From the NCBI RefSeq assembly GCF_947488715.1, contig NZ_CANLAG010000006.1:218763-282762 (forward strand): a DNA stretch of 64,000 nucleotides, read 5' to 3'. The translations under genes and the position numbers were made by a program. Origin of the DNA: an uncultured Tateyamaria sp. (GTDB taxonomy: Bacteria; Pseudomonadota; Alphaproteobacteria; Rhodobacterales; Rhodobacteraceae). Below the pieces are notes generated by a model. It was not told where the DNA came from. It searched no databases and was given only the letters and a program-made list of their open reading frames with translations. The first letter of the stretch is position 1. Each line of letters opens with the position of its first letter. This document shows, in pieces, positions 54,737 through 63,052 of this stretch.

Positions 54737-54762
54737 GGGGCGGGTTGGGCATGACCCGCCCC
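54737..54762. repeat. GC hairpin between packaging genes
   Basis: A perfect stem GGGGCGGGT/ACCCGCCCC with an 8-nt loop, 18 bp ahead of the next ATG. It resembles the hairpin at 52358-52388 in stem core (GGCGGG). No T run. Confidence 0.55.
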
Positions 54763-54780
54763 AATCACGAGGAACCAGAA

Positions 54781-55149
54781 ATGGCCGACGAAAACGACAA
54801 GCAAGCAGAAGCCCTGATTGCCGCACTCGCGCCGAAAATCGCAGAGGCGATCCTTCCCCAAATCACGGAATCCGTTGAAACCCAAATGAAGGGTCTCAAG
54901 GACAAGAACGACGAGCCTCTGGACAAGCTCGCGAAGCAGAAAGCGGACGACAACCACAGTAAGCTGCTCGCCGCCGCAGAAAGCCAGTACCAAGCCCGCC
55001 TCGACGGCAACGGCGTGTATCAGGGGCGCAAACCGGGCGACAGCATCAAGATCAAGAAGTCCGATGCGCGTTCGGTGTCCAAATATCGCGAGGCCAAGGC
55101 TCTGGCCGAGAAAGAAGGCGTGCCGCTTGAGATCGTGGCCAATGACTAA
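54781..55149 (+). CDS. Small charged coiled-coil protein in packaging cluster
   Basis: A 122-aa highly charged, mostly helical protein (PKIAEAILPQITESVETQMK, later ARSVSKYREAKALAEKEG). It may be a scaffold- or assembly-like protein but nothing is certain. The ATG has a GAGGAACC site. It overlaps the TerS-like gene by 8 bp. Confidence 0.6.
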   Translation: MADENDKQAEALIAALAPKIAEAILPQITESVETQMKGLKDKNDEPLDKLAKQKADDNHSKLLAAAESQYQARLDGNGVYQGRKPGDSIKIKKSDARSVSKYREAKALAEKEGVPLEIVAND

Positions 55150-55798
55150 GGTCACTCTGGTGCCCGGAAAAGGGCCGGTCCCACGCAAGAAGCCCGGACC
55201 GCCCAAAGGCACGCCGCGAAAGAAAACCCAGCCGCACAAAATGGCGGTGCTCCCAGATGCAAAGCGGGAGCATTACACGCGGGAGATCGTTCTTGGGCGC
55301 ATGTCGATGTTTCAGGCGGGCAAAGAGCTTGGAATTTCTGATACGTCGGTCGCCCGGTATATCACCCAACTCCCCGAAGAGGAAAAACTAGCGATCCTCG
55401 CGACCGCAATGCACGACGCCAAAGTCAAAACGGCGATGCAGCACGCGGCCATCGTCAATGAGTTTGGCGAGGACACCGACAAAGACCTCAAATGGGTTCT
55501 GCGTGAGCTAAAGGCACTTCTGGAATCCGCCAAGGGCGACGAAGACCGCATGATGCAGTTGGGCGCGCTGAAAGAGCTTCGGCAGAGCCTCATGTCGCTG
55601 GCCGACCTGCATGGCAAGCTGAACAAGAAGATGGATATTCACCTGAACCTGAACGAAAGCCCTCAATTCATTCAGTTGCGCTCGATCATCCTGAAAGTGC
55701 TCAACAACCACCCTGCCGCGAAGCACGAATTTCTGAACGAGATGGACGCTATGGGGATCATTCAGGAACCTGTCCTTGTAGATGATCGGAGGTCATGA
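55142..55798 (+). CDS. Terminase small-subunit-like protein
   Basis: A 218-aa protein with a basic start (RKKPGPPKGTPRKKTQ), a helix-turn-helix at FQAGKELGISDTSVARYI, and long helices after that. This plan and the position just ahead of the terminase large subunit fit TerS, which recognises the packaging site. No similarity beyond architecture could be tested. It overlaps the next small gene by 4 bp. Confidence 0.65.
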   Translation: MTKVTLVPGKGPVPRKKPGPPKGTPRKKTQPHKMAVLPDAKREHYTREIVLGRMSMFQAGKELGISDTSVARYITQLPEEEKLAILATAMHDAKVKTAMQHAAIVNEFGEDTDKDLKWVLRELKALLESAKGDEDRMMQLGALKELRQSLMSLADLHGKLNKKMDIHLNLNESPQFIQLRSIILKVLNNHPAAKHEFLNEMDAMGIIQEPVLVDDRRS

Positions 55799-55986
55799 TG
55801 CCGTCCCAAGTCGCAAAAGCCGCCGTTGGGATCGTGAACCAACTCGAAAAGGTCGATCTCGAAAGCCCGCGCGATATGCGCGAACAGTTCGAGTCTGCGC
55901 CGCCCATCGTCGTCAAACTCCTGTCCGAGTTGGCCGCGCGTCGAATGCTGAAACCTGCGACGCGGTGGCCGGGGCAAAACCGATGA
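55795..55986 (+). CDS. Small hypothetical protein between terminase genes
   Basis: A 63-aa helical acidic protein (QVAKAAVGIVNQLEKVDLES). Both ends overlap neighbours by 4 bp (ATGA), which supports it being translated. Function unknown. Confidence 0.6.
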   Translation: MMPSQVAKAAVGIVNQLEKVDLESPRDMREQFESAPPIVVKLLSELAARRMLKPATRWPGQNR

Positions 55987-56759
55987 TCCACGACCCGCAC
56001 CTCCTTTCCTTTCTGCAAGGTCTGACTGTCTCGCTCGATCCGGTCGAGCGGTTCCGCCTCGCAATCGGTGAGCCGGATCCTTGGCAGCGAACGCTTCTGT
56101 CCACCGATCCGCGTTTAAACGAGGCGGATCGAATGGTCCTCGCTTTGTGCGGTCGCCAGTCAGGCAAGAGCACTTCTGCGGGCGGTCTTGGGTATGACGA
56201 TTTCTCAGTCGGTAAGACAGTGATCCTGACGGCCCCCAGCTTGCGGCAATCGACAGAATTGTTCCGCCGGATTCTGGAATTCAAGAACACCGATCCGTTC
56301 TGCCCGCCCATCGTGCGCCAGACGCAAACGGAACTTGAGGCACACCCATCGCACGGCGGTCGCATCATCGTTGTGCCTGTAACAGATCAGGCACGCGGTA
56401 TGACGGCGGACACGATCATTGCCGACGAGGCGTGCTTCCTCGACGACGATGCTCTGACGGCCTTCTTTCCAATGCGCAAAGAGACCGGGCGCATTTTCCT
56501 TCTGTCCACTCCGAACCTGCGCGCCGGCTATTTCTACGAGACATGGACAGGTGACAAACAGGTTCGCCGCATCATGGCGCGCTCCATCGACATCCCCCGA
56601 CGCGCGGCTCAAGTCGCCTTCGACAAAGCCACAATGTCCGACACCACGTTCCGCCGGGAGCATTTGTGTGAGTTTGTCGGCTCCGGCACGCCCCTTCTGT
56701 CTTGGGACACGCTCGAAAACTCAAGCAACCCGAACGTCAACGCATTGGAGCTGTCATGA
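55983..56759 (+). CDS. Terminase large subunit, ATPase part
   Basis: A 258-aa P-loop ATPase. It has an adenine-contact Gln in DPWQRTLL (35), Walker A GRQSGKST (57-64), Walker B TIIADEAC with catalytic Glu149 and the coupling motif LLSTP (173-177). This is the motor domain of phage terminase. In most phages the nuclease domain follows in the same chain; here the reading frame stops after about 258 aa and the nuclease is encoded by the next, overlapping frame. It ends in LSWDTLENSSNPNVNALELS. Confidence 0.85.
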   Translation: MIHDPHLLSFLQGLTVSLDPVERFRLAIGEPDPWQRTLLSTDPRLNEADRMVLALCGRQSGKSTSAGGLGYDDFSVGKTVILTAPSLRQSTELFRRILEFKNTDPFCPPIVRQTQTELEAHPSHGGRIIVVPVTDQARGMTADTIIADEACFLDDDALTAFFPMRKETGRIFLLSTPNLRAGYFYETWTGDKQVRRIMARSIDIPRRAAQVAFDKATMSDTTFRREHLCEFVGSGTPLLSWDTLENSSNPNVNALELS

Positions 56760-57475
56760 CCCCCGACAACCCACCCGAGTTTGAATTTCTGAAAGACGGG
56801 CGCGTTGTGCTGCCATCTAACGCTGATCCCGCGGCCTATGGCACAGTCGTTCACGGCTGGATGAAACATCATGTGGGCATGGACTTGGGGCGCAACGATC
56901 CGTCCGCAATCGTGGTAATCCGTGACGAATGCTATCCGCAGTTCACGGGTCGCGGGTTCGAGCAGGAATTGGGAGAAAGGCGCTGCACCGTCGTCTTTCA
57001 AGAGACGATCCAGCTTTACTCCTACACCGACCTTGCCGATTTCCTCGCGCGGCGTCTGAATCAAATTCCGCACTGATCCCTTGCCATCGACGCATCAGGC
57101 TTGGGCGCGCCTTTCTCCTCGACCTTGGACAATGCAGGGATCGAACACCACGCCGTTGTCATGACCGCTGGCGCGAACATGTCCCGCAGCGGCAAGGACG
57201 TGAAGATCGCGAAAACGATGCTTCTGGAGAACATGGCCGTCGGCCTTGAGACCGGCGCGCTCACCGTCGCCCACGACCTTGAAGGGAAGCAAGACCTGCT
57301 GAATGAGATCGCCAGCTTTGAACTCGCCAGCACGTCGTCAGGCAATCTCGTGTTGCAGGGCGGTGGAAAAGGCCACCACGCCGACCGGGCCATCGCAACA
57401 GCCCTCGCATACCTGTCCGCAACCCATCTCGAAACGACCCTCAGCGGCTCGTATCGGCTGCACGGCTGGGCCTGA
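56756..57475 (+). pseudogene. Terminase large subunit, nuclease part, interrupted by in-frame TGA
   Basis: This frame starts with an ATG overlapping the ATPase stop (ATGA) and codes for the RNase-H-like nuclease domain. GMDLGRNDPSA carries the first acidic residue (Asp43). A TGA at 57074-57076 ends the frame at residue 106, but the same frame goes on with SLAIDASGLGAPFSSTLDNA (second Asp) and HHADRAIATALAYLS (third Asp) until 57475. So the nuclease either is broken by a nonsense mutation (CGA to TGA would restore Arg), is read through, or suffers a sequencing error. The stop as given would remove two of three catalytic acids. Confidence 0.8.
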
Positions 57476-57514
57476 ATCCTTGCTGTCGCTTAGGTTGTAT
57501 GCGACGCTGGTCGC

Positions 57515-57901
57515 ATGGAAAATGACAAAGACCTATGGCCCAAATTTGGACCTACTGGTGACGCAGAAGAAGACGAGCGCCGCAGTAAAGAACTGCTCAG
57601 GAAACTTGAGCGGATCATCAAGGATCATAACCTAGGCGTATCCGAGGACTTGTTCCCCGATGCGGGCCGGGTGCGTCCTCCTGACAGCAAACGGAAGTTT
57701 GCCAAAGATCGCAAAGTTGTCATGTTCGCCTTCGCGTTCGGCCTGGACGTTCCCGAAGAATTGGCAAGCAAATACCTAGGGCCAGATATGCCTGAAGATG
57801 CTAGGCAAGAACTTGAAAGCAAGTATCCACCAAGACCTGCTACCGAGGAGGAACTGCGGGCACGGGCGAAGAGGTTCGAAGACAAGGACATTCCTTTCTG
57901 A
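57515..57901 (+). CDS. Hypothetical protein, 128 aa
   Basis: A 128-aa very charged protein (DAEEDERRSKELLRKLERII, then RKFAKDRKVVMFAFAFGLD) with Pro-rich ends. Unrecognised. It lies 39 bp after the terminase frame, with no evident partner. The gap 57902-58062 shows nothing clear. Confidence 0.55.
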   Translation: MENDKDLWPKFGPTGDAEEDERRSKELLRKLERIIKDHNLGVSEDLFPDAGRVRPPDSKRKFAKDRKVVMFAFAFGLDVPEELASKYLGPDMPEDARQELESKYPPRPATEEELRARAKRFEDKDIPF

Positions 57902-58062
57902 CCCGCGTCTCTCGTCGCGCTCGTGCCCGTGGCGCCTACCGTTGCCCGACGAGTTCGACGAGACGCGCCCAGCGACCCCCGAAAATTCGCGCGCTGACGG
58001 GCGTCTCCATGTTTTGGGCATCGACACCCACCGGCCCAAAAAACCGCGTTAGCGACGCCCGC

Positions 58063-58551
58063 TCATAGGTTATCGCACGAAACGACCGCTTGCAGATGGC
58101 TTGTCACGTCCTTGACGCCAGCAGCGTCCCAAATGTCGTCTCGTAGCAAGAACCGATGGCTGTTGGTGTGCTTGGTGAACGTTGAGCGGTCCTGCACAAC
58201 CGATGATGGGATCAAGGCGGCTCTCGCTACCCCAAATTCAGCGCTGAACAAGACCCCTGCCAAGACATCGAACCCCGCTAAGTCTCGAATAGCAGACAGT
58301 TGGCGGGATGTGTTGTGCTGGTGCAGCCGCCTGCCTTTGATCTGAAAGCGGGTGCCTTCCGCGTCCGTCGCATCGTAGCCCTTCACGGAATTTGCTGCTT
58401 GCTCCCAGCCGAAGGCCCGACAGAACAACCATTCGGCATAGTCACCCGTCGGATTGTTAGCACTGCGCAGAATGCCTCGCCCCCTCAACTCCTCCAGGAA
58501 GCCTAAATGAGCTTGGAGCAGTTCAGAGATGGTAAGTGGCTTCAAGTCCAT
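58063..58551 (-). CDS. PD-(D/E)XK nuclease-like protein
   Basis: A 162-aa protein. The segment TGDYAEWLFCRAFGW, then VKGYDATDAEGTRFQIKGRR, shows the Glu40, Asp60 and Gln70-x-Lys72 arrangement of PD-(D/E)XK restriction endonuclease folds. Such proteins often accompany DNA methylases as the cutting partner. It points away from the GHKL ATPase gene, sharing the divergent gap 58552-58783. Assignment is by motif only; the fold could also be inactive. Confidence 0.65.
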   Translation of the reverse strand: MDLKPLTISELLQAHLGFLEELRGRGILRSANNPTGDYAEWLFCRAFGWEQAANSVKGYDATDAEGTRFQIKGRRLHQHNTSRQLSAIRDLAGFDVLAGVLFSAEFGVARAALIPSSVVQDRSTFTKHTNSHRFLLRDDIWDAAGVKDVTSHLQAVVSCDNL

Positions 58552-58725
58552 GCACCGAACCTACAGGCCGCCTATAGCGAGAGACAACCATGGGTGTTCA
58601 GTTCCTGTGTATGAACGCTGCCAACCGCGCATATGCTGTCGATTCTTCCTTCTGATATGCAATCAATCTACTTGGGTAAGCTTTCGCAACAGTATTGCTC
58701 GAAAAACTTTCCACATACTGCGGTG

Positions 58726-58787
58726 TTGACTTACGATTATTGGCGGCCATATTGGGAGGTGAGATGAAGAATCGGAGGGCAATGTGA
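58726..58787 (+). promoter_or_regulatory. Promoter and mini-ORF ahead of the GHKL ATPase operon
   Basis: TTGACT (58726-58731), a 16-nt spacer and CATATT (58748-58753) form a plausible promoter. Just after it a GGGAGGTG site serves an ATG at 58764 that codes for seven residues (MKNRRAM) and stops at TGA 58785-58787, overlapping the GTG start of the next gene. This is a candidate leader peptide coupling or limiting translation of the operon. Confidence 0.5.
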
Positions 58788-59005
58788 CCCAAAAACACGA
58801 CAAATTTCGAGAACTCGCTGAGGGCAGGACGAACAAGGCGCTTGAAGCCATCGTTCGCCTTGGGAAGCTGTCAAATCGGCAGCTCTACGAGTGGGACGAC
58901 GCCGAGGTGAGAAAAATAACGAAGGCGTTGCGCGACGCTGTTGCAGAGGTTGAGAAAAAGTTCTCTGCTCCAAAGGGTGCAAAAGAGAACAAGTTTAAGC
59001 TGTAA
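58784..59005 (+). CDS. Small charged protein of the GHKL operon
   Basis: A 73-aa basic helical protein (NKALEAIVRLGKLSNRQLYE then AEVEKKFSAPKGAKENKFKL). It starts at GTG with GGAGGG upstream, and is 12 bp ahead of the GHKL ATPase gene, so they form an operon. Not recognised; an inhibitor, sensor or DNA-binding partner would fit. Confidence 0.65.
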   Translation: MTQKHDKFRELAEGRTNKALEAIVRLGKLSNRQLYEWDDAEVRKITKALRDAVAEVEKKFSAPKGAKENKFKL

Positions 59006-59017
59006 GGATTTCCCGAG

Positions 59018-61429
59018 ATGACGATTGATCCCAAGACCCTTTGCGAAGCACTCATCCATGCTGACAAGGAAGACCAAGTGGTCTCGTTGCTTGAACGGGC
59101 GGGCTATTGGGACAACCCGGATTGTTGGCGTGACCTGGGTGATATGGAAAACAATTTTTCTACGGCAGGCGCGCAGCAGTCAGATCCGGTTGCAGCGCTC
59201 GTGGAGAAGCTCGTTAATGCCGCAGACGCGCGACTCATGAATGAATGTCGGGTCGCTGGCATTGACCCAGAAGGACAGGAAGCACCGCCTTCGGTTCGCC
59301 ATGCGGTTGCGCAGCTGATACAAAAGTCGACGCACCCCGAAAACGAAACCAACGGCTTGATCGAAACCATGTACCCCAACGAACGCCGGGATCATGCGCG
59401 CAAGATTACATTGGCCGCTACTGGCCTTAAAGGACGCCCATGCATCACCATAGTGGATGAGGGAGAGGGTCAGACGCCAGACCGGGTTCCATTCACCTTT
59501 ATGTCCCTGAACAAATCAAACAAACTCCGCGTGCCATTTGTCCAAGGACGTTTCAATATGGGCGGCACGGGGGCCTTGCGTTTCTGTGGTGATAAGCGGA
59601 TGCAACTCATCGTGACCCGGCGCAACCCTGACATCCTCGACAGTGAGAACAGTGAGGATGAACTGTGGGGTTTTACCGTGGTACGGAGGGAAACGCCAAC
59701 CACGGGCGAGCGCAACAGTGTGTATCGCTACCTTGCTCCGGTCGAAGCCGACGCAGGCAGGCGGGGCGGTGTTCTGCGCTTCAAGGCAGATGAGTTGCTG
59801 GTGAAACCAGACGGTAACAACGCTTACGCGGAACCTTTGAGCTTTGGTTCGCTTGTGAAGCTCTACGAGTACAAGTTTTCTGGCACGTCCAACATTTTGA
59901 TGGGCGACGGGCTACTGCGCCAAGTTGACGTGAGGCTTCCAAGCCCCGCACTTCCCATGATGTTTCATGAGTGCCGCGACTATGGCGGCAAGGAAGGCAG
60001 CTATTCCAATCCGAGTACTGGATTGTCTGTCCGGCTTGCAGACAACAAGGCAGGGAATCTTGCCGACGGCTTTCCTTATGACGAAGTGATTACCGTTGAT
60101 GGCCAAGAGTTCACTATCAGGTTCTTTGGGTTCAAGGAGGGCAAGGCAAAAACTTACCTTAACAAATCCGAAGGCGTCCTTTTCGTCGTGAACGGTCAGA
60201 CGCAGGGGGTCTTGCATTCCCGCTTCTACACACGCAAGGGCATCAATTTCAGCTACGTATCGGATTCACTTCTGACCAGGGTTGACTGTTCGAAAATCGA
60301 CCAGTGGGCGCACGAAGAACTGTTCATGAACACAAGAGAGTCGCTCGCAGACTCAGAGTTCCGTCGGAAAGTCGAAGCCGCCGTGCAGAAGAAAGTTGGC
60401 GAAAACAGCGCGCTTAAAGCGTTCAACCATCAGAGGCGTGCGGAAAAGATCAAAGAAAAGGTCAAAGACGACAAGACGATGGAGGACGTTCTCAAAAGCG
60501 TGATGCGTAAATCGCCAGCGCTTAGCGCGTTGTTCCTCTCCGGTGACAGGCTGACCGACCTTACCGCTACGGCCCCGGTGGATACACAAGAAGACTACAA
60601 GGGCGAGGAGTTCCCGACGTATTTCCATTTCCGAAACCGAAAGCCAGGGGATGTCCTTTCGAGGAACTGCGAAAAAGGGCGCGAAGTCCGCATCCCTTTC
60701 GACACAGATGCTGAGAACAACTACTTTGGCCGGGCTAAAGAGAAGGGCCGATACAGTGTGTTTGCTGTCGATCAGAACGGTGAGAACGTCACGATCCTTG
60801 ACCATTCAATGAGCCTTCACAACGGGACTGCGACATTGCGAATGGAACTGCCGGACGCGCAGATCGGCGACTCGTTCACAATCAAGGTTTTGGTCACTGA
60901 TAACAGCCGAATTGATCCATTTGTGAACCAGATTGAGGCGACAGTGACCCCATTTGTGGAACGGCAAGGGCAAGCTAGCACAACGCGGAAGCCCCCTTCA
61001 AAAGACAAAGGGGATGATCGCCTTGCGCCGTCTGGTTTGTCGCTTCCTCATGTTGAGTGGGTGCCACGGGAGGAATGGGATTCACACAGCTTTGACAAGC
61101 ATTCTGCCCTTAAGGTCGTCCAATCTGACGAGGCGGACGACCCATCGCAACGAAGCTTCGATTTCTTTATCAACGCTGAAAATATCTACTTGCAGAAGGA
61201 AATGGAGCGGGCAAAGGGAACCGAGGACCTGCTTCGGGAACAGTTCAAGATAGGACTCGTATTGGTCGGGCTTGCGCTCATCCACGAGGCTGGCGACGAA
61301 GCTGACGGCCAGGACATCGCGGAACGGGTCGCCTATTCGACCCGAGCCATGGCAATGATGCTTATCCCGATGATCAATTTCCTAGGTGATCTCGACCCGG
61401 AAGATCTGAAAGCTGAGTTGGCCGCTTAG
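59018..61429 (+). CDS. GHKL-fold ATPase, MutL/MORC/Hsp90-like
   Basis: An 803-aa ATPase. The Bergerat fold is visible: N-box ALVEKLVNAADARL (Glu63, Asn67, Asp70), G1 IVDEGEGQTP (Asp147) and G2 GRFNMGGTGALRF (177-189). A middle region has VVNGQTQGVLHSRFYTRKG, resembling the S5-like transducer of GHKL proteins, and the rest is helical and Lys-rich. Prokaryotic GHKL proteins of the MORC/MutL type are known to be linked with restriction-modification systems, and here a methylase and a nuclease-like gene flank it. I infer a DNA-sensing or clamp role in anti-phage defence. Its last 56 bp overlap the opposite-strand methylase gene. Confidence 0.85.
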   Translation: MTIDPKTLCEALIHADKEDQVVSLLERAGYWDNPDCWRDLGDMENNFSTAGAQQSDPVAALVEKLVNAADARLMNECRVAGIDPEGQEAPPSVRHAVAQLIQKSTHPENETNGLIETMYPNERRDHARKITLAATGLKGRPCITIVDEGEGQTPDRVPFTFMSLNKSNKLRVPFVQGRFNMGGTGALRFCGDKRMQLIVTRRNPDILDSENSEDELWGFTVVRRETPTTGERNSVYRYLAPVEADAGRRGGVLRFKADELLVKPDGNNAYAEPLSFGSLVKLYEYKFSGTSNILMGDGLLRQVDVRLPSPALPMMFHECRDYGGKEGSYSNPSTGLSVRLADNKAGNLADGFPYDEVITVDGQEFTIRFFGFKEGKAKTYLNKSEGVLFVVNGQTQGVLHSRFYTRKGINFSYVSDSLLTRVDCSKIDQWAHEELFMNTRESLADSEFRRKVEAAVQKKVGENSALKAFNHQRRAEKIKEKVKDDKTMEDVLKSVMRKSPALSALFLSGDRLTDLTATAPVDTQEDYKGEEFPTYFHFRNRKPGDVLSRNCEKGREVRIPFDTDAENNYFGRAKEKGRYSVFAVDQNGENVTILDHSMSLHNGTATLRMELPDAQIGDSFTIKVLVTDNSRIDPFVNQIEATVTPFVERQGQASTTRKPPSKDKGDDRLAPSGLSLPHVEWVPREEWDSHSFDKHSALKVVQSDEADDPSQRSFDFFINAENIYLQKEMERAKGTEDLLREQFKIGLVLVGLALIHEAGDEADGQDIAERVAYSTRAMAMMLIPMINFLGDLDPEDLKAELAA

Positions 61430-62597
61430 CCTTTCGGTGAAACAGAACAACTTCCCGAGACCCTGCTTTGCGGCTCTGGCGTTCGGCGTGCCATTTCCGG
61501 TTTGGAACGTCGCGCCAAATCCGATCCTCATCGGCTTCTTGAGAACCAATTTCGACCAGGCCCGCATTTTCCATAACCTCCAAGTATTTTGGAAGTTGCC
61601 AGTCTGGTTCTGAAAACGCGACCATTTGGACGATCTTGGTGTCGTGGTCACTGATCTTTGCCAGAGACGAGAATATTGCTTCCAGATTGGCGAAGTAGGT
61701 TTTGAGTTCTTTTTCATGCCGATTGCCAAGCGTGTAGTAGCGCTCACCATCACCATCCAGCTTGTTTGCGATCCAGTAAGGAGCTGGAGTCTCACGCCGA
61801 CCATTTACCTGCCAACGGTGATACAGAACATGAATGCCTGGATATGGAGGTGACGTGACAATCAGCTTAGGAGCGCCGGCATCGGTTACCGTCTCATGTT
61901 CATGAAGCTGGTTGGAATTGCATTTCAAAATGGTCGGAGTTGGGATGCCACGGTGATCGCCGATCTCCTCGCGCAGCAGGTCCATGTCGTCCAGCATCAT
62001 GACGAAGTGTTTAGAGACTTTGTCCCGCAATTCAGATACCGACATAAGATTTCTGCGACCGTCTAAAGACAGTTGCGCAGAGCGAAGAACCACGCAGCGA
62101 GCGAAGTTCTCGAGGCGCGAGCATCCAAGTTTTTCGATCTCACTGAGAGCAGCGGAAATGATATTTCTGTGGCGCCATGTCTCCGAACCTTCCAGGTGTC
62201 GGAAATACCCTTTTTCGCGCCATTGCGGGCTTGTGTCATGAGTTCGGGAAATCTTGAGAACCCGTTCGAAATCTGGAAGCCAGCTCCGCAGTTCACTGGT
62301 TTCGGATTCCCTGAGGATCGTTGACTTCACCTCGCTGACGAAAACCGCCAATTCGTTGATGTCTGTGCCCAGGCATTTCCGCCTTGCTCGCAGAGCCTCA
62401 ACAGCCGTGGTCCCGCCACCAACAAATGGGTCAAGCACCAAGTCTCCCTCGTCTGAAAACGCCTCGATGGCGGCTCGGGCAAATTGGGGAGAAAACCTTG
62501 CTGGATAGCGGTAGAACTGGTGTGTCGCGCCTCGAACCGAACCCCGGTCCCGCGCCGCTGACCTTATGTGGTAGAAATCCTCACTTGATAAAATCAT
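61374..62597 (-). CDS. DNA adenine/cytosine-N4 methyltransferase
   Basis: A 407-aa SAM-dependent DNA methylase. The N-terminal HQFYRYPARFSPQFA segment, motif I LDPFVGGGTTAVEAL (from Asp56) and motif IV TSPPYPG (248-254) give the order motif I before motif IV. It modifies N6-A or N4-C. The target site is unknown. It is convergent with the GHKL ATPase gene and their ends overlap by 56 bp. The upstream gap to attR (62598-62812) holds its promoter. It is probably the protective part of the module, with the GHKL protein and the PD-(D/E)XK-like protein as effectors; this is inference. Confidence 0.88.
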   Translation of the reverse strand: MILSSEDFYHIRSAARDRGSVRGATHQFYRYPARFSPQFARAAIEAFSDEGDLVLDPFVGGGTTAVEALRARRKCLGTDINELAVFVSEVKSTILRESETSELRSWLPDFERVLKISRTHDTSPQWREKGYFRHLEGSETWRHRNIISAALSEIEKLGCSRLENFARCVVLRSAQLSLDGRRNLMSVSELRDKVSKHFVMMLDDMDLLREEIGDHRGIPTPTILKCNSNQLHEHETVTDAGAPKLIVTSPPYPGIHVLYHRWQVNGRRETPAPYWIANKLDGDGERYYTLGNRHEKELKTYFANLEAIFSSLAKISDHDTKIVQMVAFSEPDWQLPKYLEVMENAGLVEIGSQEADEDRIWRDVPNRKWHAERQSRKAGSREVVLFHRKAKRPTQLSDLPGRDHLGN

Positions 62598-62812
62598 GTC
62601 CGCCTGGCTGCCTTTTCTTACCAGGTATGAATCCTTGTGGCCTCCAGGTCAAGGTGCCATACAACCGATAGCGCCTGTGTGGGTTGTTGGCGGCATATAT
62701 GGGGCTTTTGAGCTCTAAAGCCGCATCATTGCCCTTGTTACATCCTTGTAACGTAGCCTCCGCGCCCTGAAAAACCGCCTGTTTTCAATCCGGTTAGTCG
62801 CTAGTCGAAGGA

Positions 62813-62862
62813 ACTTTTAATCAGTGGGTCGCAGGTTCGAACCCTGCACGGCTCACCACTGA
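62813..62862 (+). repeat. attR: 50-bp copy of tRNA-Lys 3' half
   Basis: Identical to 48192-48241. It has only the 3' half of tRNA-Lys and no 5' half, so it is not a second tRNA gene. It marks the right border of the element. Confidence 0.95.
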
Positions 62863-63052
62863 AATCAATATGAGATGACACTTGGTTTGTCGCTTTTGAC
62901 ACGAGTTCACCGCTTTTTCAGCTATTTCTGACCGTTGTAGATGGTGCGTCTTGAACCTACGCTGAAGGAGAGAAAGCACTGCCGGGTTTCTTTCTGAGAT
63001 GTATCCATTAGTCCGCGTTGGTTTTTGGCGGTCATATGAGTCGGGACATTGA

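Larger units (their letters stand above)
48192..62862. mobile_element. 14.6-kb tRNA-Lys-integrated element with packaging and defence genes
   Basis: The segment lies between two perfect 50-bp copies of the tRNA-Lys 3' half. Order inside: integrase, AlpA/excisionase-like gene, unknown 419-aa gene, two small minus-strand genes, an 805-bp gap rich in inverted repeats, portal and terminase genes, a short gene, then the PD-(D/E)XK-like gene, GHKL ATPase and DNA methyltransferase. There are no recognisable major capsid, tail, lysis or replication genes. It could be a phage satellite, a decayed prophage remnant or a defence-bearing island. Sequence toward the right end (58-62 kb) is visibly less GC-rich than the chromosome. 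Confidence 0.9.

Noticed and set aside
62813..62888. Second tRNA-Lys gene
   Set aside because: Only the 3' half is present; the D arm and 5' acceptor strand are missing, so it is an att copy.
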